A stretch of 64,000 nt of DNA from Natrinema versiforme (GTDB lineage Archaea; Halobacteriota; Halobacteria; Halobacteriales; Natrialbaceae), in the NCBI RefSeq assembly GCF_005576615.1, contig NZ_CP040330.1:992001-1056000 (forward strand), read 5' to 3'. This document shows positions 44,190-51,675 of this stretch, one piece after another. Made by a program: the position numbers and the translations under genes. The first letter of the stretch is position 1. Every line of letters begins with the position of its first letter. The notes beneath the pieces are model-generated. The model saw only the letters and a list, made by a program, of their open reading frames with translations. It searched no databases and had not been told where the DNA came from.

Positions 44190-44462
44190 CTGCTGGATTG
44201 GTGATCGCTCGGAGAACGATACCGCGAATTCGGGTCCGGGGCTACGAAGTGCTGAAAATGGGGCTAGAACGCCCCTACAATACGAATCGGAGCGAGCGCG
44301 CTGTTGCCGACCGTGCGAACGCGAGCCGACAGTGGAGCGCGGACCGTCATTACTGTCTACGTAGCTCTCTCGAGGGACATAATCGTTACGGGTCACTCGA
44401 GTCCGACTGCTCGAACGCGATACCCGATGCTCGCGGACGGTGGCAAACGGGGAGGACATCCC
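44190..44462. other. Intergenic region between leuA and ilvB
   Basis: About 270 bases upstream of ilvB with no supported gene. The 5' part of the ilvB message (44137-44189) holds the 18-codon ORF. No clear TATA box stands out; an AT-rich stretch near 44270-44300 is possible. No terminator-like T tract is seen after leuA. Confidence 0.5.
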
Positions 44463-45699
44463 TCAGGCGCGCACCTCCTCCTCCTCCTCGTGCTGACGCT
44501 CGATATCGGCCTCTTCGGCGAAGCGCTCGAGGTCGTCGACCGTGACACGGCGCTTCTCGGCCCCGTAGTCTTTGACCCGGCGGGTGACCGCACGGACCTG
44601 CTCGTCGGTGGGGTCGAACCCGGATTCGACGAGCCGTTCGCGGACCGAGTGGGTCCCGGTGTGTTTCCCCATGACCAGTCGGCGTTCGGCACCGACCATC
44701 TCGGGGGTCATGACGCCGGGTTCGAAGGTATCGGAGTTCTCGATGACGCCGGCGGCGTGAATGCCGCTCTCGTGGGAGAAGGCGTTCGAGCCCACGACGG
44801 GCTTGTTGCCCGGCGTGTCCATCCCGCTCTTCTCCTCGACGACGTTCGAGAGCTCGGTGATGCGCGTCGTGTCGATCCCGGTGTCGCACTGGTAGAGCGA
44901 CTCGACGGCCATCACGTACTCCTCGAAGGCGGCGTTGCCGGCCCGCTCGCCGATCGAGTTGACCGACACCTGCGCCTGTGCCGCACCCGCTTCGATGCCG
45001 GCCAGCGCGTTGGCGGTGGCCAACCCGAAGTCGTCGTGGGTGTGGACATCGATCTGCGCGTCGGTGTGGGCACAGACCTTCTCGATCATGGCCCGGAACC
45101 GGGTCGGCGTGGCGACGCCGCAGGTGTCGGGAATGTTGATCCAGTCGGTACCCGCATCCGAGACCGCTTCGATGACCTCAATCAGGTACTCCTCGTCGGT
45201 TCGGGTCGCATCCATCGGCGAGAACATGCAGGTCGCGCCCGCCGCTTTGATGCGTTCGACCGACTCGACTGCTTGCTGTACGACTTCCTCCCGGGTGGCG
45301 TGCATCGAATCCTCGATCTGGACGTCGCTGGTGCTGACGAACGTGTGCACCATCTCGACGCCGGAATCGAGGGCCGCTTCGATGTCCTTGTCGACGACGC
45401 GGGCTAACCCGCAGGTCGTCGAACTGGTCGCCGAAGCGATATCACGAACGGCTTCGAACTCCGCGTCGGAGTTGACGGGGAACCCGGCCTCGATGACGTG
45501 GGTTCCCATGTCGTCCAGAATGGACGCGATCTGCCGTTTGTCGTCGTAGGAAAACGATGTGCCGGGCGACTGCTCGCCGTCCCGGAGGGTCGTATCGAAG
45601 ACACGTGCTGACTCTATTTCGTCAGTGGAATCTAACGTGCCCTGGAAGAACTCGACCCCCCTGATTGGTATCAGAGGATGGGCTGTCTTGTGAAGACAT
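44463..45699 (-). CDS. leuA: 2-isopropylmalate synthase, apparent frameshift near the start
   Basis: About 411 residues once the frame is repaired. It condenses acetyl-CoA and 2-oxoisovalerate. The catalytic opening VFDTTLRDGEQSPGTSF, and metal ligands in QIDVHTHDDFGLATANALAG and NSIGERAGNAAFEEYV, are intact; the C-terminal domain ends RVTVDDLERFAEEADI. The frame with these motifs has no start codon before 45509, which would delete the DTTLRDGEQ motif. The TATA box and ATG at 45699 give MSSQDSPSSDTNQG, which joins the correct frame only if one G is removed from the six-G run (CCCCCC at 45656-45661). Error or mutation; citramalate synthase is a less likely identity. Confidence 0.85.
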
Positions 45700-45722
45700 T
45701 GTATCTGAATCCGAGGTGCGAC

Positions 45723-45736
45723 GATATATATAAAGC
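45723..45736 (-). promoter_or_regulatory. TATA box of leuA
   Basis: On the minus strand CTTTATATATATC, centred about 31 nt before the ATG at 45699. It is the strongest TATA box in the window and supports 45699 as the true start of a leaderless leuA message. Confidence 0.75.
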
Positions 45737-46175
45737 TACCGCTGTCGACGACGATTCATGGTATCTAATAACACCCACCATCAATAATCAAGGTTCGAAA
45801 ACCGAAGGACGGCGTCGGCCTATTATTGACTCGTACATCCTAGTATTGTTTAGTCCGATTCGGCCGAGCGGCGCGAATTCCGCGTCTCGAGCGCGAATGA
45901 TCGCCCACCCACGGCCAATCGGCTCGCTCGAGCGCTGGCGCGCGCTCTGCTGTGGACGTTCGGTCGGTACCGCTTCCCGAATCCCGCCCCGAAATAAAAA
46001 TCGTCCAATTTCGATGTGATTCGAAGACGGGCAGCCAGTTATCGTCGCCGGGACTCGATGGTCACGCTCGAGGCTGCGGTATCGACACGTCGACTGAGCC
46101 CCGAATCTGCGACATGAACGACGACGCAAGCGCGCGTATCAGGACTTTATGCCCGGTCGTGGTAGGGGAGCGCGC
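45737..46175. other. Intergenic region between leuA and the ferritin-like gene
   Basis: About 440 bases, divergent promoters at both ends. The left half is AT-rich; the right half is GC-rich with no coding bias. No RNA gene or repeat was recognised. Confidence 0.55.
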
Positions 46176-46631
46176 ATGACGACCGACGAGATCACCGATC
46201 TGCTGACGGAGGCGTACAACGACGAACTCGAGACCGTGATGAACTACCTCTCGAACGCGATCGTGCTGGACGGCATTCACGCCGAGGAAGTGAAGACGAG
46301 CCTCGAGGAGGACATACAGGAAGAACTCGACCACGCCCAGATGATCGGCGAGCGATTGAAACAGCTCGACGAGTCCCCGCCCGGCTCGGAGTCGTTCGAG
46401 GCCAACCAGCACAGCCTCCAGCCGCCCGAGGACACGACCGACGTCCAGTCGGTCATCGAGGGCGTCCTCGAGGCCGAGGAGGACGCCATCGAGACCTACC
46501 GGTCCCTGATCGAGGCCGCGACCGAGGCGAACGATCCCGTCACGGAGGACGTGGCGGTGACGATCCTCACCGACGAGGAGGCCCACCGGACGGAGTTCCG
46601 CGGGTTCCAGAAGGAGTTCCCCATGGACTGA
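46176..46631 (+). CDS. Ferritin-like (rubrerythrin/bacterioferritin-type) four-helix protein
   Basis: A 151-residue protein with the di-iron ferritin-like pattern: an early Glu helix (YNDELETVMNYLSNAIVLDG), ExxH in EEDIQEELDHAQMIGERL, a second Glu helix (GVLEAEEDAIETYRSLIEAA), and a second ExxH in TILTDEEAHRTEFRGFQ. It likely binds a di-iron centre for iron storage or peroxide removal; the exact activity is unclear. The start at ATG 46176 begins the first helix. Confidence 0.87.
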   Translation: MTTDEITDLLTEAYNDELETVMNYLSNAIVLDGIHAEEVKTSLEEDIQEELDHAQMIGERLKQLDESPPGSESFEANQHSLQPPEDTTDVQSVIEGVLEAEEDAIETYRSLIEAATEANDPVTEDVAVTILTDEEAHRTEFRGFQKEFPMD

Positions 46632-46740
46632 TCGTCTCGTACTCGACAGTGATCGGGAGTGAACGGGTGCGCGCCGCTACGTGCCGCGCAACGACGAACG
46701 GACACGGTCGTGTGTCGGTGAGCGGTCGGACCAAAGAATA
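46632..46740. other. Intergenic spacer after the ferritin-like gene
   Basis: About 110 bases of GC-rich sequence without a gene, merging into the palindromic cluster that fills the rest of the gap to 47000. Confidence 0.5.
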
Positions 46741-46962
46741 GCATCCGCGAGCGAACGGATGCGCGGCGCTTTGCGCCGCGGAAAGGCGAACGGCGAAGCC
46801 GTGAGCCAGTGAGCGAGCGGGCCGAGGAATCCTCGAAGCCGCGCCGGTGGCGCGGCTGAGGGGGTGACGACGTGCTTTTGATCGACCTTTTACCGAGGGA
46901 CGGTGCGCTGTGCGGCAGCTATGGTGCCGCCAGCGCGACAGACCGCAGCGTAAAAGGTCGAT
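46741..46962. repeat. Cluster of palindromic repeats before the 47.0-kb gene
   Basis: Several hairpins in a row: ATCCG-CGAGCGAA-CGGAT (46743-46760), GCGCGGCG-CTTTG-CGCCGCG (about 46761-46780), GCCGCGCC-GGT-GGCGCGGC (about 46839-46857), and a 13-bp inverted repeat ATCGACCTTTTAC (46881-46893) with GTAAAAGGTCGAT (46950-46962). Composition matches dispersed repeats common between haloarchaeal genes. It ends 38 nt before the ATG at 47001 and may supply part of its promoter. Confidence 0.7.
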
Positions 46963-47000
46963 GCCGAACGTTTTTCTCGTACCGCTTCCACCCAGCCCGT

Positions 47001-47291
47001 ATGAGCGATTTCGACCTCGACCTTCGGACCGTCGAGGAGCACATCGACGACGAACTCGAGATCGAGGGCAGCATCGTCCTCGGCGTTCTCGACGGGGAGA
47101 CGCCGGCCGACGAGTGGCTCGAGGCGATCTCGAAGGGGAACGTGCTGGTACTGAACGTCGACGGCGACGTCAACGATCTGGCCGCCGGATTCGCGCGGGA
47201 CGTCAAGGAAGCGGGCGGGAACCTCGTCCACTTCCGGGGCTTTCTGCTCGTCGCGCCGCCGGGTGTCGACGTGAGTACCGAACGCCTCTGA
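47001..47291 (+). CDS. Conserved small haloarchaeal protein (DUF5779-like)
   Basis: A 96-residue acidic alpha/beta protein: FDLDLRTVEEHIDDELEIEG, then VLGVLDGETPADEWLEAISK, VLVLNVDGDVNDLAAGFARD and HFRGFLLVAPPGVDVSTERL. The alternate strands and helices and the conserved HFRGFL-type end match a haloarchaea-only family. Function is unknown. The ATG at 47001 is chosen because upstream codons in frame read through the repeat cluster. Confidence 0.75.
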   Translation: MSDFDLDLRTVEEHIDDELEIEGSIVLGVLDGETPADEWLEAISKGNVLVLNVDGDVNDLAAGFARDVKEAGGNLVHFRGFLLVAPPGVDVSTERL

Positions 47292-47353
47292 GCGGACTCG
47301 AAATCGGCGACGAAGGGGTGTGAGTCAATGCTGTCGGCGTCGGAGAACAGGAG

Positions 47354-48040
47354 TCACGGCGCGGTAAACGTCAGAAAGTGGCCGTCCGGATCGCGGACGA
47401 CGATTTCCGCCTCGGTCTCCCGCTCGAGCGAGCCGATCCGGTCCCGGACCGCCGCGAGCGCCGCGCTCGGATCGTCTGTCTCGAACCCGAGGTCGACGTG
47501 GACGCCGCCGCGGGCGTCGGCGATGCCGAGATGGGGTTCCCAGAGTTCGAGGGCCATCGGCCCGTGTAGTCGCACGCGCTTGCGGTTCTCTCCGGTATCG
47601 ACGGTCTCGAAGCCCAAATCCTCGTAGAACTCCCGTGCGCGCTCGAGGCTCTCGACCTCGAGGACGACCTCGAAGATCCCATCGATTCCGGGGCCGGCCA
47701 CATCCTGTTGGCCGAGTTCGACGCAGTTGCCGTCGGGATCGTACAGGTACAGCGACCGCGCGGGGCCGAACTGGGCTTCCTCGAGGTCGTACTCGTCGTC
47801 CAGTCGGTCCCACCAGTCGTCGTACTCGTCCTCGGGAATCGAGAACGCGAAGTGCGTGTGCAGACCACCCCGCGGGAGGTCGTCGGGGCGGCGGCAGACG
47901 AGATCGGTCTCGCCGGCCGCGAAGGCGAGTTCGTCCGCCCCGTGTTCGCTGACGGTTAGCCCCAGTTGCTCCTCGTAGAACTCCCTCGCCGACTCGAGGA
48001 ACTTTGCCTCGAGGGCGAGCCAAGCCAGCCCGGTGAGCAT
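47354..48040 (-). CDS. Two-domain VOC (glyoxalase/extradiol dioxygenase fold) protein
   Basis: A 228-residue protein with two vicinal-oxygen-chelate domains (about residues 1-115 and 120-228). Each has the beta-alpha-beta opening (LAWLALEAKFLESAREFYEE; FEVVLEVESLERAREFYEDL) and an end motif with DPDGN(C)VEL or DPDGHFLTF. Metal-site residues (His, Glu) are partly present (HTHFAFSI; GVHVDLGF). It could be a dioxygenase, a lyase or a resistance-type binding protein; no neighbour gives a substrate. ATG 48040 fits the domain edge; earlier starts add a low-complexity tail. Confidence 0.82.
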   Translation of the reverse strand: MLTGLAWLALEAKFLESAREFYEEQLGLTVSEHGADELAFAAGETDLVCRRPDDLPRGGLHTHFAFSIPEDEYDDWWDRLDDEYDLEEAQFGPARSLYLYDPDGNCVELGQQDVAGPGIDGIFEVVLEVESLERAREFYEDLGFETVDTGENRKRVRLHGPMALELWEPHLGIADARGGVHVDLGFETDDPSAALAAVRDRIGSLERETEAEIVVRDPDGHFLTFTAP

Positions 48041-48168
48041 GCCCGACCGTACGCGAAGCGGGTGCATAGAAGCGTCGCCGGCAGTCCCCGCCGAACGGTC
48101 CGTGAGCGACCGCTCGCAGTCGTCGATGCTCGAGACACATCGGGGCCGCGTCCCGGACCGTTCGCCTC

Positions 48169-48248
48169 TAGTAGCCACTGAAACGATTCACACACTGATC
48201 ACAACGTAGTCCGGCGATCAGGTGTGCATTGACTTTCAGTGGCTACTA
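48169..48248. repeat. 80-bp palindromic (MITE-like) element
   Basis: TAGTAGCCACTGAAA (48169-48183) and TTTCAGTGGCTACTA (48234-48248) are perfect 15-bp inverted repeats. The 50-nt inside has a second partial pair, CACACTGATC and GATCAGGTGTG. The shape is that of a non-autonomous inverted-repeat element. It ends 35 nt before the ATG at 48284, where it supplies the AT-rich promoter region. Confidence 0.75.
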
Positions 48249-48283
48249 TACGTTTATGGGCTGTGCGGCCGTATCACGCTCGT

Positions 48284-48967
48284 ATGAGCTTCCGCGTCGA
48301 CGAGCGCGCGACCGACTTCCGCGAGATCGACCGCTTCGACGGCGGCGTCGGCTGGATCGCCCACCCCGACGAACGGATGCAACGCGCCAGCCACGCCCTC
48401 GCGGTAGACGGCGAGGTCTGGGTCGTCGACCCCGTCGACGCAGAGGGGATCGACGACCTGTTCGCCGAGTTCGGCGACGTGGCCGGCGTCGTCGTCACCC
48501 TCGATCGGCACAAGCGCGACGCCGCCGCCGTCGCGGACCGACACGACGTTCCCGTCTACCTCCCCGAGTTCTTCGAGGGCGTCACCGGGGAACTCGACGC
48601 CGCGGTCGCCCGCTTCGACAACGAACTCTCCGATACCGGGATCCGAGCCATCACGCTCATCGATAGCCGCTTCTGGCAGGAAGTCGCCCTCTACAACCCG
48701 GCCGACGGGACGCTCGTCGTCCCCGAATCGGTCGGCACGGCCGAGTTCTTCCTCGCCGGCGACGAGGAACTCGGGGTCCATCCCATGTTGCGACTAACAC
48801 CACCGCGGACGCCACTCCGCGGCGTCGCGCCCGAACGCGTCCTCGTCGGCCACGGATCCGGCGTGATGGACGGTGGTGCGCGCGTCCTCGAGGCGGCGCT
48901 CGCCGGGTCCCGAAAGCGAGCCCCGCGGCTGTACGCGTCGACGGCGTGGGAAATGCTCCCCTTCTAA
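48284..48967 (+). CDS. Conserved haloarchaeal protein, possibly degenerate metallo-beta-lactamase fold
   Basis: A 227-residue protein. The order of strands (VGWIAHPDERMQRASHALAV, GEVWVVDPVDAEGIDDL, GVVVTLDRHKRDAAAVADRH, VPVYLPEFFEG, ERVLVGHGSGVMDGGARVLE) recalls a metallo-beta-lactamase fold in which the HxHxDH metal site is degenerate (LDRHKRD). No enzyme activity can be claimed. The start at ATG 48284 follows the palindromic element that carries CTATACGTTTATG (about 48245-48257), a TATA candidate. Confidence 0.7.
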   Translation: MSFRVDERATDFREIDRFDGGVGWIAHPDERMQRASHALAVDGEVWVVDPVDAEGIDDLFAEFGDVAGVVVTLDRHKRDAAAVADRHDVPVYLPEFFEGVTGELDAAVARFDNELSDTGIRAITLIDSRFWQEVALYNPADGTLVVPESVGTAEFFLAGDEELGVHPMLRLTPPRTPLRGVAPERVLVGHGSGVMDGGARVLEAALAGSRKRAPRLYASTAWEMLPF

Positions 48968-49042
48968 CGATAATCGACAGCGCGGAGCGACGCCATCCCG
49001 CGCGAGGCATACATCTAACTACCCCGCACCCAAAGCAGCCCT

Positions 49043-49465
49043 GTGGTCTACGTAACCCGCGGGCTCGTCGACGTCTTGCTGGATCTCGCCAGCGACGCCG
49101 ATCCCGACGACGTGACGACCGGCGTCTCGGTCACCCCGGCGAGCGACCTCGAGGGCGCGGACGGAATCCCGCCCGAGACGCCGGTCTTCACCGACTTCTT
49201 TCTCCCCGACCCCGGTAATCCCGTCAACGCCGTCTTCGGCGTCGATCTCTCGACGCCCGCCCGCCAGACGCAGGGCCGATTCGTCTCCCACCCCGTCGGT
49301 GAACTCGAGGTGACGCGACGGGACGATCTGGCGCAGGTGATCTTCGTCGCCGTCCCGCCGTGGGAGGTCGACGAGCGGTCGTTCGGCGCGTTCGACCGCA
49401 GCGGGACGCGCCAGCCCCTCGAGATCGTCGACGCCTCGCCGCCGGGGCAATCGCTGACGGACTGA
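49043..49465 (+). CDS. Conserved haloarchaeal protein of unknown function
   Basis: A 140-residue acidic protein starting at GTG (VVYVTRGLVDVLLDLASDAD in sequence, read with initiator Met). Motifs TPVFTDFFLPDPGNPVNAVF, GRFVSHPVGELEVTRRDDL and VIFVAVPPWEV look like conserved beta strands, and the opening helix resembles that of JAB/MPN-type proteins, though no metal motif is clear. It lies 75 nt after the previous gene on the same strand and could share a transcript with it. Confidence 0.7.
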   Translation: MVYVTRGLVDVLLDLASDADPDDVTTGVSVTPASDLEGADGIPPETPVFTDFFLPDPGNPVNAVFGVDLSTPARQTQGRFVSHPVGELEVTRRDDLAQVIFVAVPPWEVDERSFGAFDRSGTRQPLEIVDASPPGQSLTD

Positions 49466-49496
49466 GTCGCGCGCTCGAAAAAGACGGGACGGTGCG

Positions 49497-49619
49497 TTAT
49501 GCGATCGGTACCGGGACCTCGTCGTCGCCGATAATTCGATCGATGATGCGACCGGAGTTCCGATCGCGCTCGTCGCCGTCGTCGGAGTCGTCTGACGGGA
49601 AGTTCGGAACGTGTGGCAT
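49497..49619 (-). CDS. 40-residue acidic small protein (candidate)
   Basis: MPHVPNFPSDDSDDGDERDR, then RNSGRIIDRIIGDDEVPVPIA-type end (40 residues in all). The acid-rich first half and amphipathic IIDRII helix look protein-like, and it lies between two convergent-free genes. No family is recognised, so it may be chance. Confidence 0.4.
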   Translation of the reverse strand: MPHVPNFPSDDSDDGDERDRNSGRIIDRIIGDDEVPVPIA

Positions 49620-49736
49620 ACTCTCGACCCCGTCGGAACTAGTGCCTCGAGGCCCAAAAGCACTGTTCTCAGACGCCGAGCGATGGAGTTGCTGCGACGG
49701 CGACGAATGAGGGAAGACGAACGATGACGGACCGAA

Positions 49737-49946
49737 CTACTCGAGGTAGCCGAGTCCGCGGAGCTGTTCGGTGATCTCCTCGAATTCAGCTTCGGTGAGT
49801 TCGCCTTCCTTCTGGTGTTGGATGACGATGCTGCGCAACAGGAACCGAACGAGGTCGCTCGTACTCTGGAAACTCGTTCCCTCGATGGTGTCCTCGACCC
49901 GGTCCGCGAGGTCCTTCGGGATCGACACCGTGGTATACTCGGTCAT
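49737..49946 (-). CDS. CopG/Arc-type ribbon-helix-helix DNA-binding protein
   Basis: A 69-residue protein: EYTTVSIPKDLADRVEDTIE (beta strand and helix), then STSDLVRFLLRSIVIQHQKE (second helix), and an acidic tail ending RGLGYLE. It is a typical dimeric RHH regulator of haloarchaea. No toxin partner is adjacent. It is divergent from the DUF5789 gene, so it may regulate that gene or itself. Confidence 0.85.
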   Translation of the reverse strand: MTEYTTVSIPKDLADRVEDTIEGTSFQSTSDLVRFLLRSIVIQHQKEGELTEAEFEEITEQLRGLGYLE

Positions 49947-50036
49947 ATCCCATACTCCGTCGCGGGGCCCAAAGGAGTGTCGACAGGCAGCGACCTGCTG
50001 GTCCAGTCGGCTCGCCGCCGACCGTCTCCACAGCCA

Positions 50037-50046
50037 TTTTTATATC
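50037..50046 (+). promoter_or_regulatory. TATA box of the DUF5789 gene
   Basis: TTTTTATATC about 24-33 nt before the ATG at 50070, matching leaderless start spacing. Confidence 0.65.
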
Positions 50047-50069
50047 TGGCTCCGTAGCGGGTGCTAGGT

Positions 50070-50399
50070 ATGGGAGTTCGGCCACCATCGAGCGGAGACG
50101 ACGAGGAACCCGACAGTATCGAGTTCGGCATCGCCGCCGTCGACGCTCATCTCAGGAATTCGGACCTGTCTTTTCCGGCGACGAAAGACGATATCAGGGC
50201 CGAAATCGGCCACGAGCGCATCCCCTACGACGTTCACGGGAACGACGTCCCGCTCAGCGAGATGCTCGCCGAAGTCCCGGCTGAGGAGTTCGATTCCCGA
50301 CAGGAGCTATTGAACGCGCTCCACAAGCCGTTCGAAGCGTACCGACGGAACAACTCGAACGGCGTCGTCGCACAGTTTCGCTCGCTGTTGCCGTTCTGA
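50070..50399 (+). CDS. Conserved haloarchaeal protein (DUF5789-like)
   Basis: A 109-residue protein. DLSFPATKDDIRAEIGHERI and GNDVPLSEMLAEVPAEEFDS are the family core; a helix with NALHKPFEAYRRNN follows. The domain is common in haloarchaea with no known role. ATG 50070 is preferred to the ORF start 50061 because of the TATA spacing. It is divergent from the RHH gene. Confidence 0.78.
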   Translation: MGVRPPSSGDDEEPDSIEFGIAAVDAHLRNSDLSFPATKDDIRAEIGHERIPYDVHGNDVPLSEMLAEVPAEEFDSRQELLNALHKPFEAYRRNNSNGVVAQFRSLLPF

Positions 50400-50526
50400 A
50401 CCCGGGTCGGCGTCGTCCACTGATCGCTCGTCGCTGGCTCCGGTCACAGGTGTCGGGGACGAACGTATTGTTTTGATCTCGGACGCTGAGAAACGGACAC
50501 TGCGAAGACCCGATTCACGACGTCCG

Positions 50527-51534
50527 TTACTCGTCGCGCGAGTCTCGAGCGATCCGCTCGAGGCGGCGTCGCTGCTCGCGGTGGAGGGTCACGAGCATGT
50601 CCGAGAGGACGCCGAACATGAGCAGCTGGACGCCGAGGAGAACGGCGGCCGCGGAGGCGAGCGCCATGATCTCGTGGCCCTGCTGGTACTGGATCCACTC
50701 CCAGAGGACGTAGGTCGCGATGAGGCCGCCCGACAGGATGCCGGTCACGCCGAGGCTCCCGAAGTAGAACAGCGGGTTGTTGGTCTTGGCCAGCGAGTAC
50801 AGCGCCAGCAGGATCGTCCCGCCGTCTCTGACCGGGTGGAGATTGGTTTCTGACTCGTCGGGCCGGGCGCTGTAACTGATCGGGACGACCGTCGTCTCGA
50901 CGCCGTGTTTGACACACTCGACGGCGAGTTCGGTCTCGATCGTAAAGCCGTCCGAGTCGAGCGAGAGCCGCTCGAATGAGTCGACGGTAAACGCCCGATA
51001 GCCCGACAGGATGTCCTCGTAGTTCGCGCCGTGGACGAACCCGAACGCGCGGTTTATCATCCGATTGCCGAAGCCGTTCAGGGCGCGCATCGCGTCGTCG
51101 TCCATATCGGCGAAGCGGTTGCCGATCACGTGCTCGTACCCCCGCGAAAGCGGCTCAAGCATCTTGTCGGCGTCGGCCGGATCGTAGGTGCCGTCGCCGT
51201 CGACCATCAACACGTACGGGACCGTGATGTACTCGAGGGCCTCGCGAACGGCTTGGCCCTTTCCGTCGCCGGACTGGACCAGCACCTCGGCACCGTGTTC
51301 GCGGGCGATCTCGCGCGTGTCGTCGCTCGAGTCGCCGTCGACGATGACGACGTTCGTGTACCCGTGCTCGTAGAAGCCCTCGATCACGTCGGCGATCGTC
51401 GCCGCTTCGTCGAGCGTTGGGATGAGTATGCAAACGTCGTCGGACGAGATCTCGCGGGCGTCCTCGGTCACGGCGACCGTCCCCGCGCCGTCCGAAAGGA
51501 TACTCGAGCCCGCACGAACCGCGTCATCTTCCAT
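50527..51534 (-). CDS. aglJ: AglJ-like dolichyl-phosphate glycosyltransferase (GT2)
   Basis: A 335-residue GT2 protein. ILIPTLDEAATIADVIEGFY and VVIVDGDSSDDTREIAREHG start the GT-A fold, LMVDGDGTYDPADADKML carries the DxD metal motif, and two transmembrane segments end the chain (FGSLGVTGILSGGLIATYVL; ALASAAAVLLGVQLLMFGV). It resembles AglJ, which adds the first hexose to dolichol phosphate for S-layer N-glycosylation. The TM tail and DxD are intact. It is the last of the minus-strand aglM-aglJ pair, 141 nt from aglM. Confidence 0.87.
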   Translation of the reverse strand: MEDDAVRAGSSILSDGAGTVAVTEDAREISSDDVCILIPTLDEAATIADVIEGFYEHGYTNVVIVDGDSSDDTREIAREHGAEVLVQSGDGKGQAVREALEYITVPYVLMVDGDGTYDPADADKMLEPLSRGYEHVIGNRFADMDDDAMRALNGFGNRMINRAFGFVHGANYEDILSGYRAFTVDSFERLSLDSDGFTIETELAVECVKHGVETTVVPISYSARPDESETNLHPVRDGGTILLALYSLAKTNNPLFYFGSLGVTGILSGGLIATYVLWEWIQYQQGHEIMALASAAAVLLGVQLLMFGVLSDMLVTLHREQRRRLERIARDSRDE

Positions 51535-51675
51535 CGGGCACTATTCCCCCTCCGAACTGCAAAAGGCTACTGATTGACCAGTGTCGGGCTTTTACGTCGG
51601 CGTGCTGCTGGCACTCTCGGTTCCGAACGCGAAGGGCGATCACGGTCGGTCCCTCGGAACGCGGCCATCACCGCG

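Noticed and set aside
45678-46019. 113-codon plus-strand ORF over the leuA promoter
   Set aside because: It overlaps the leuA TATA box and start on the opposite strand and has no family resemblance.
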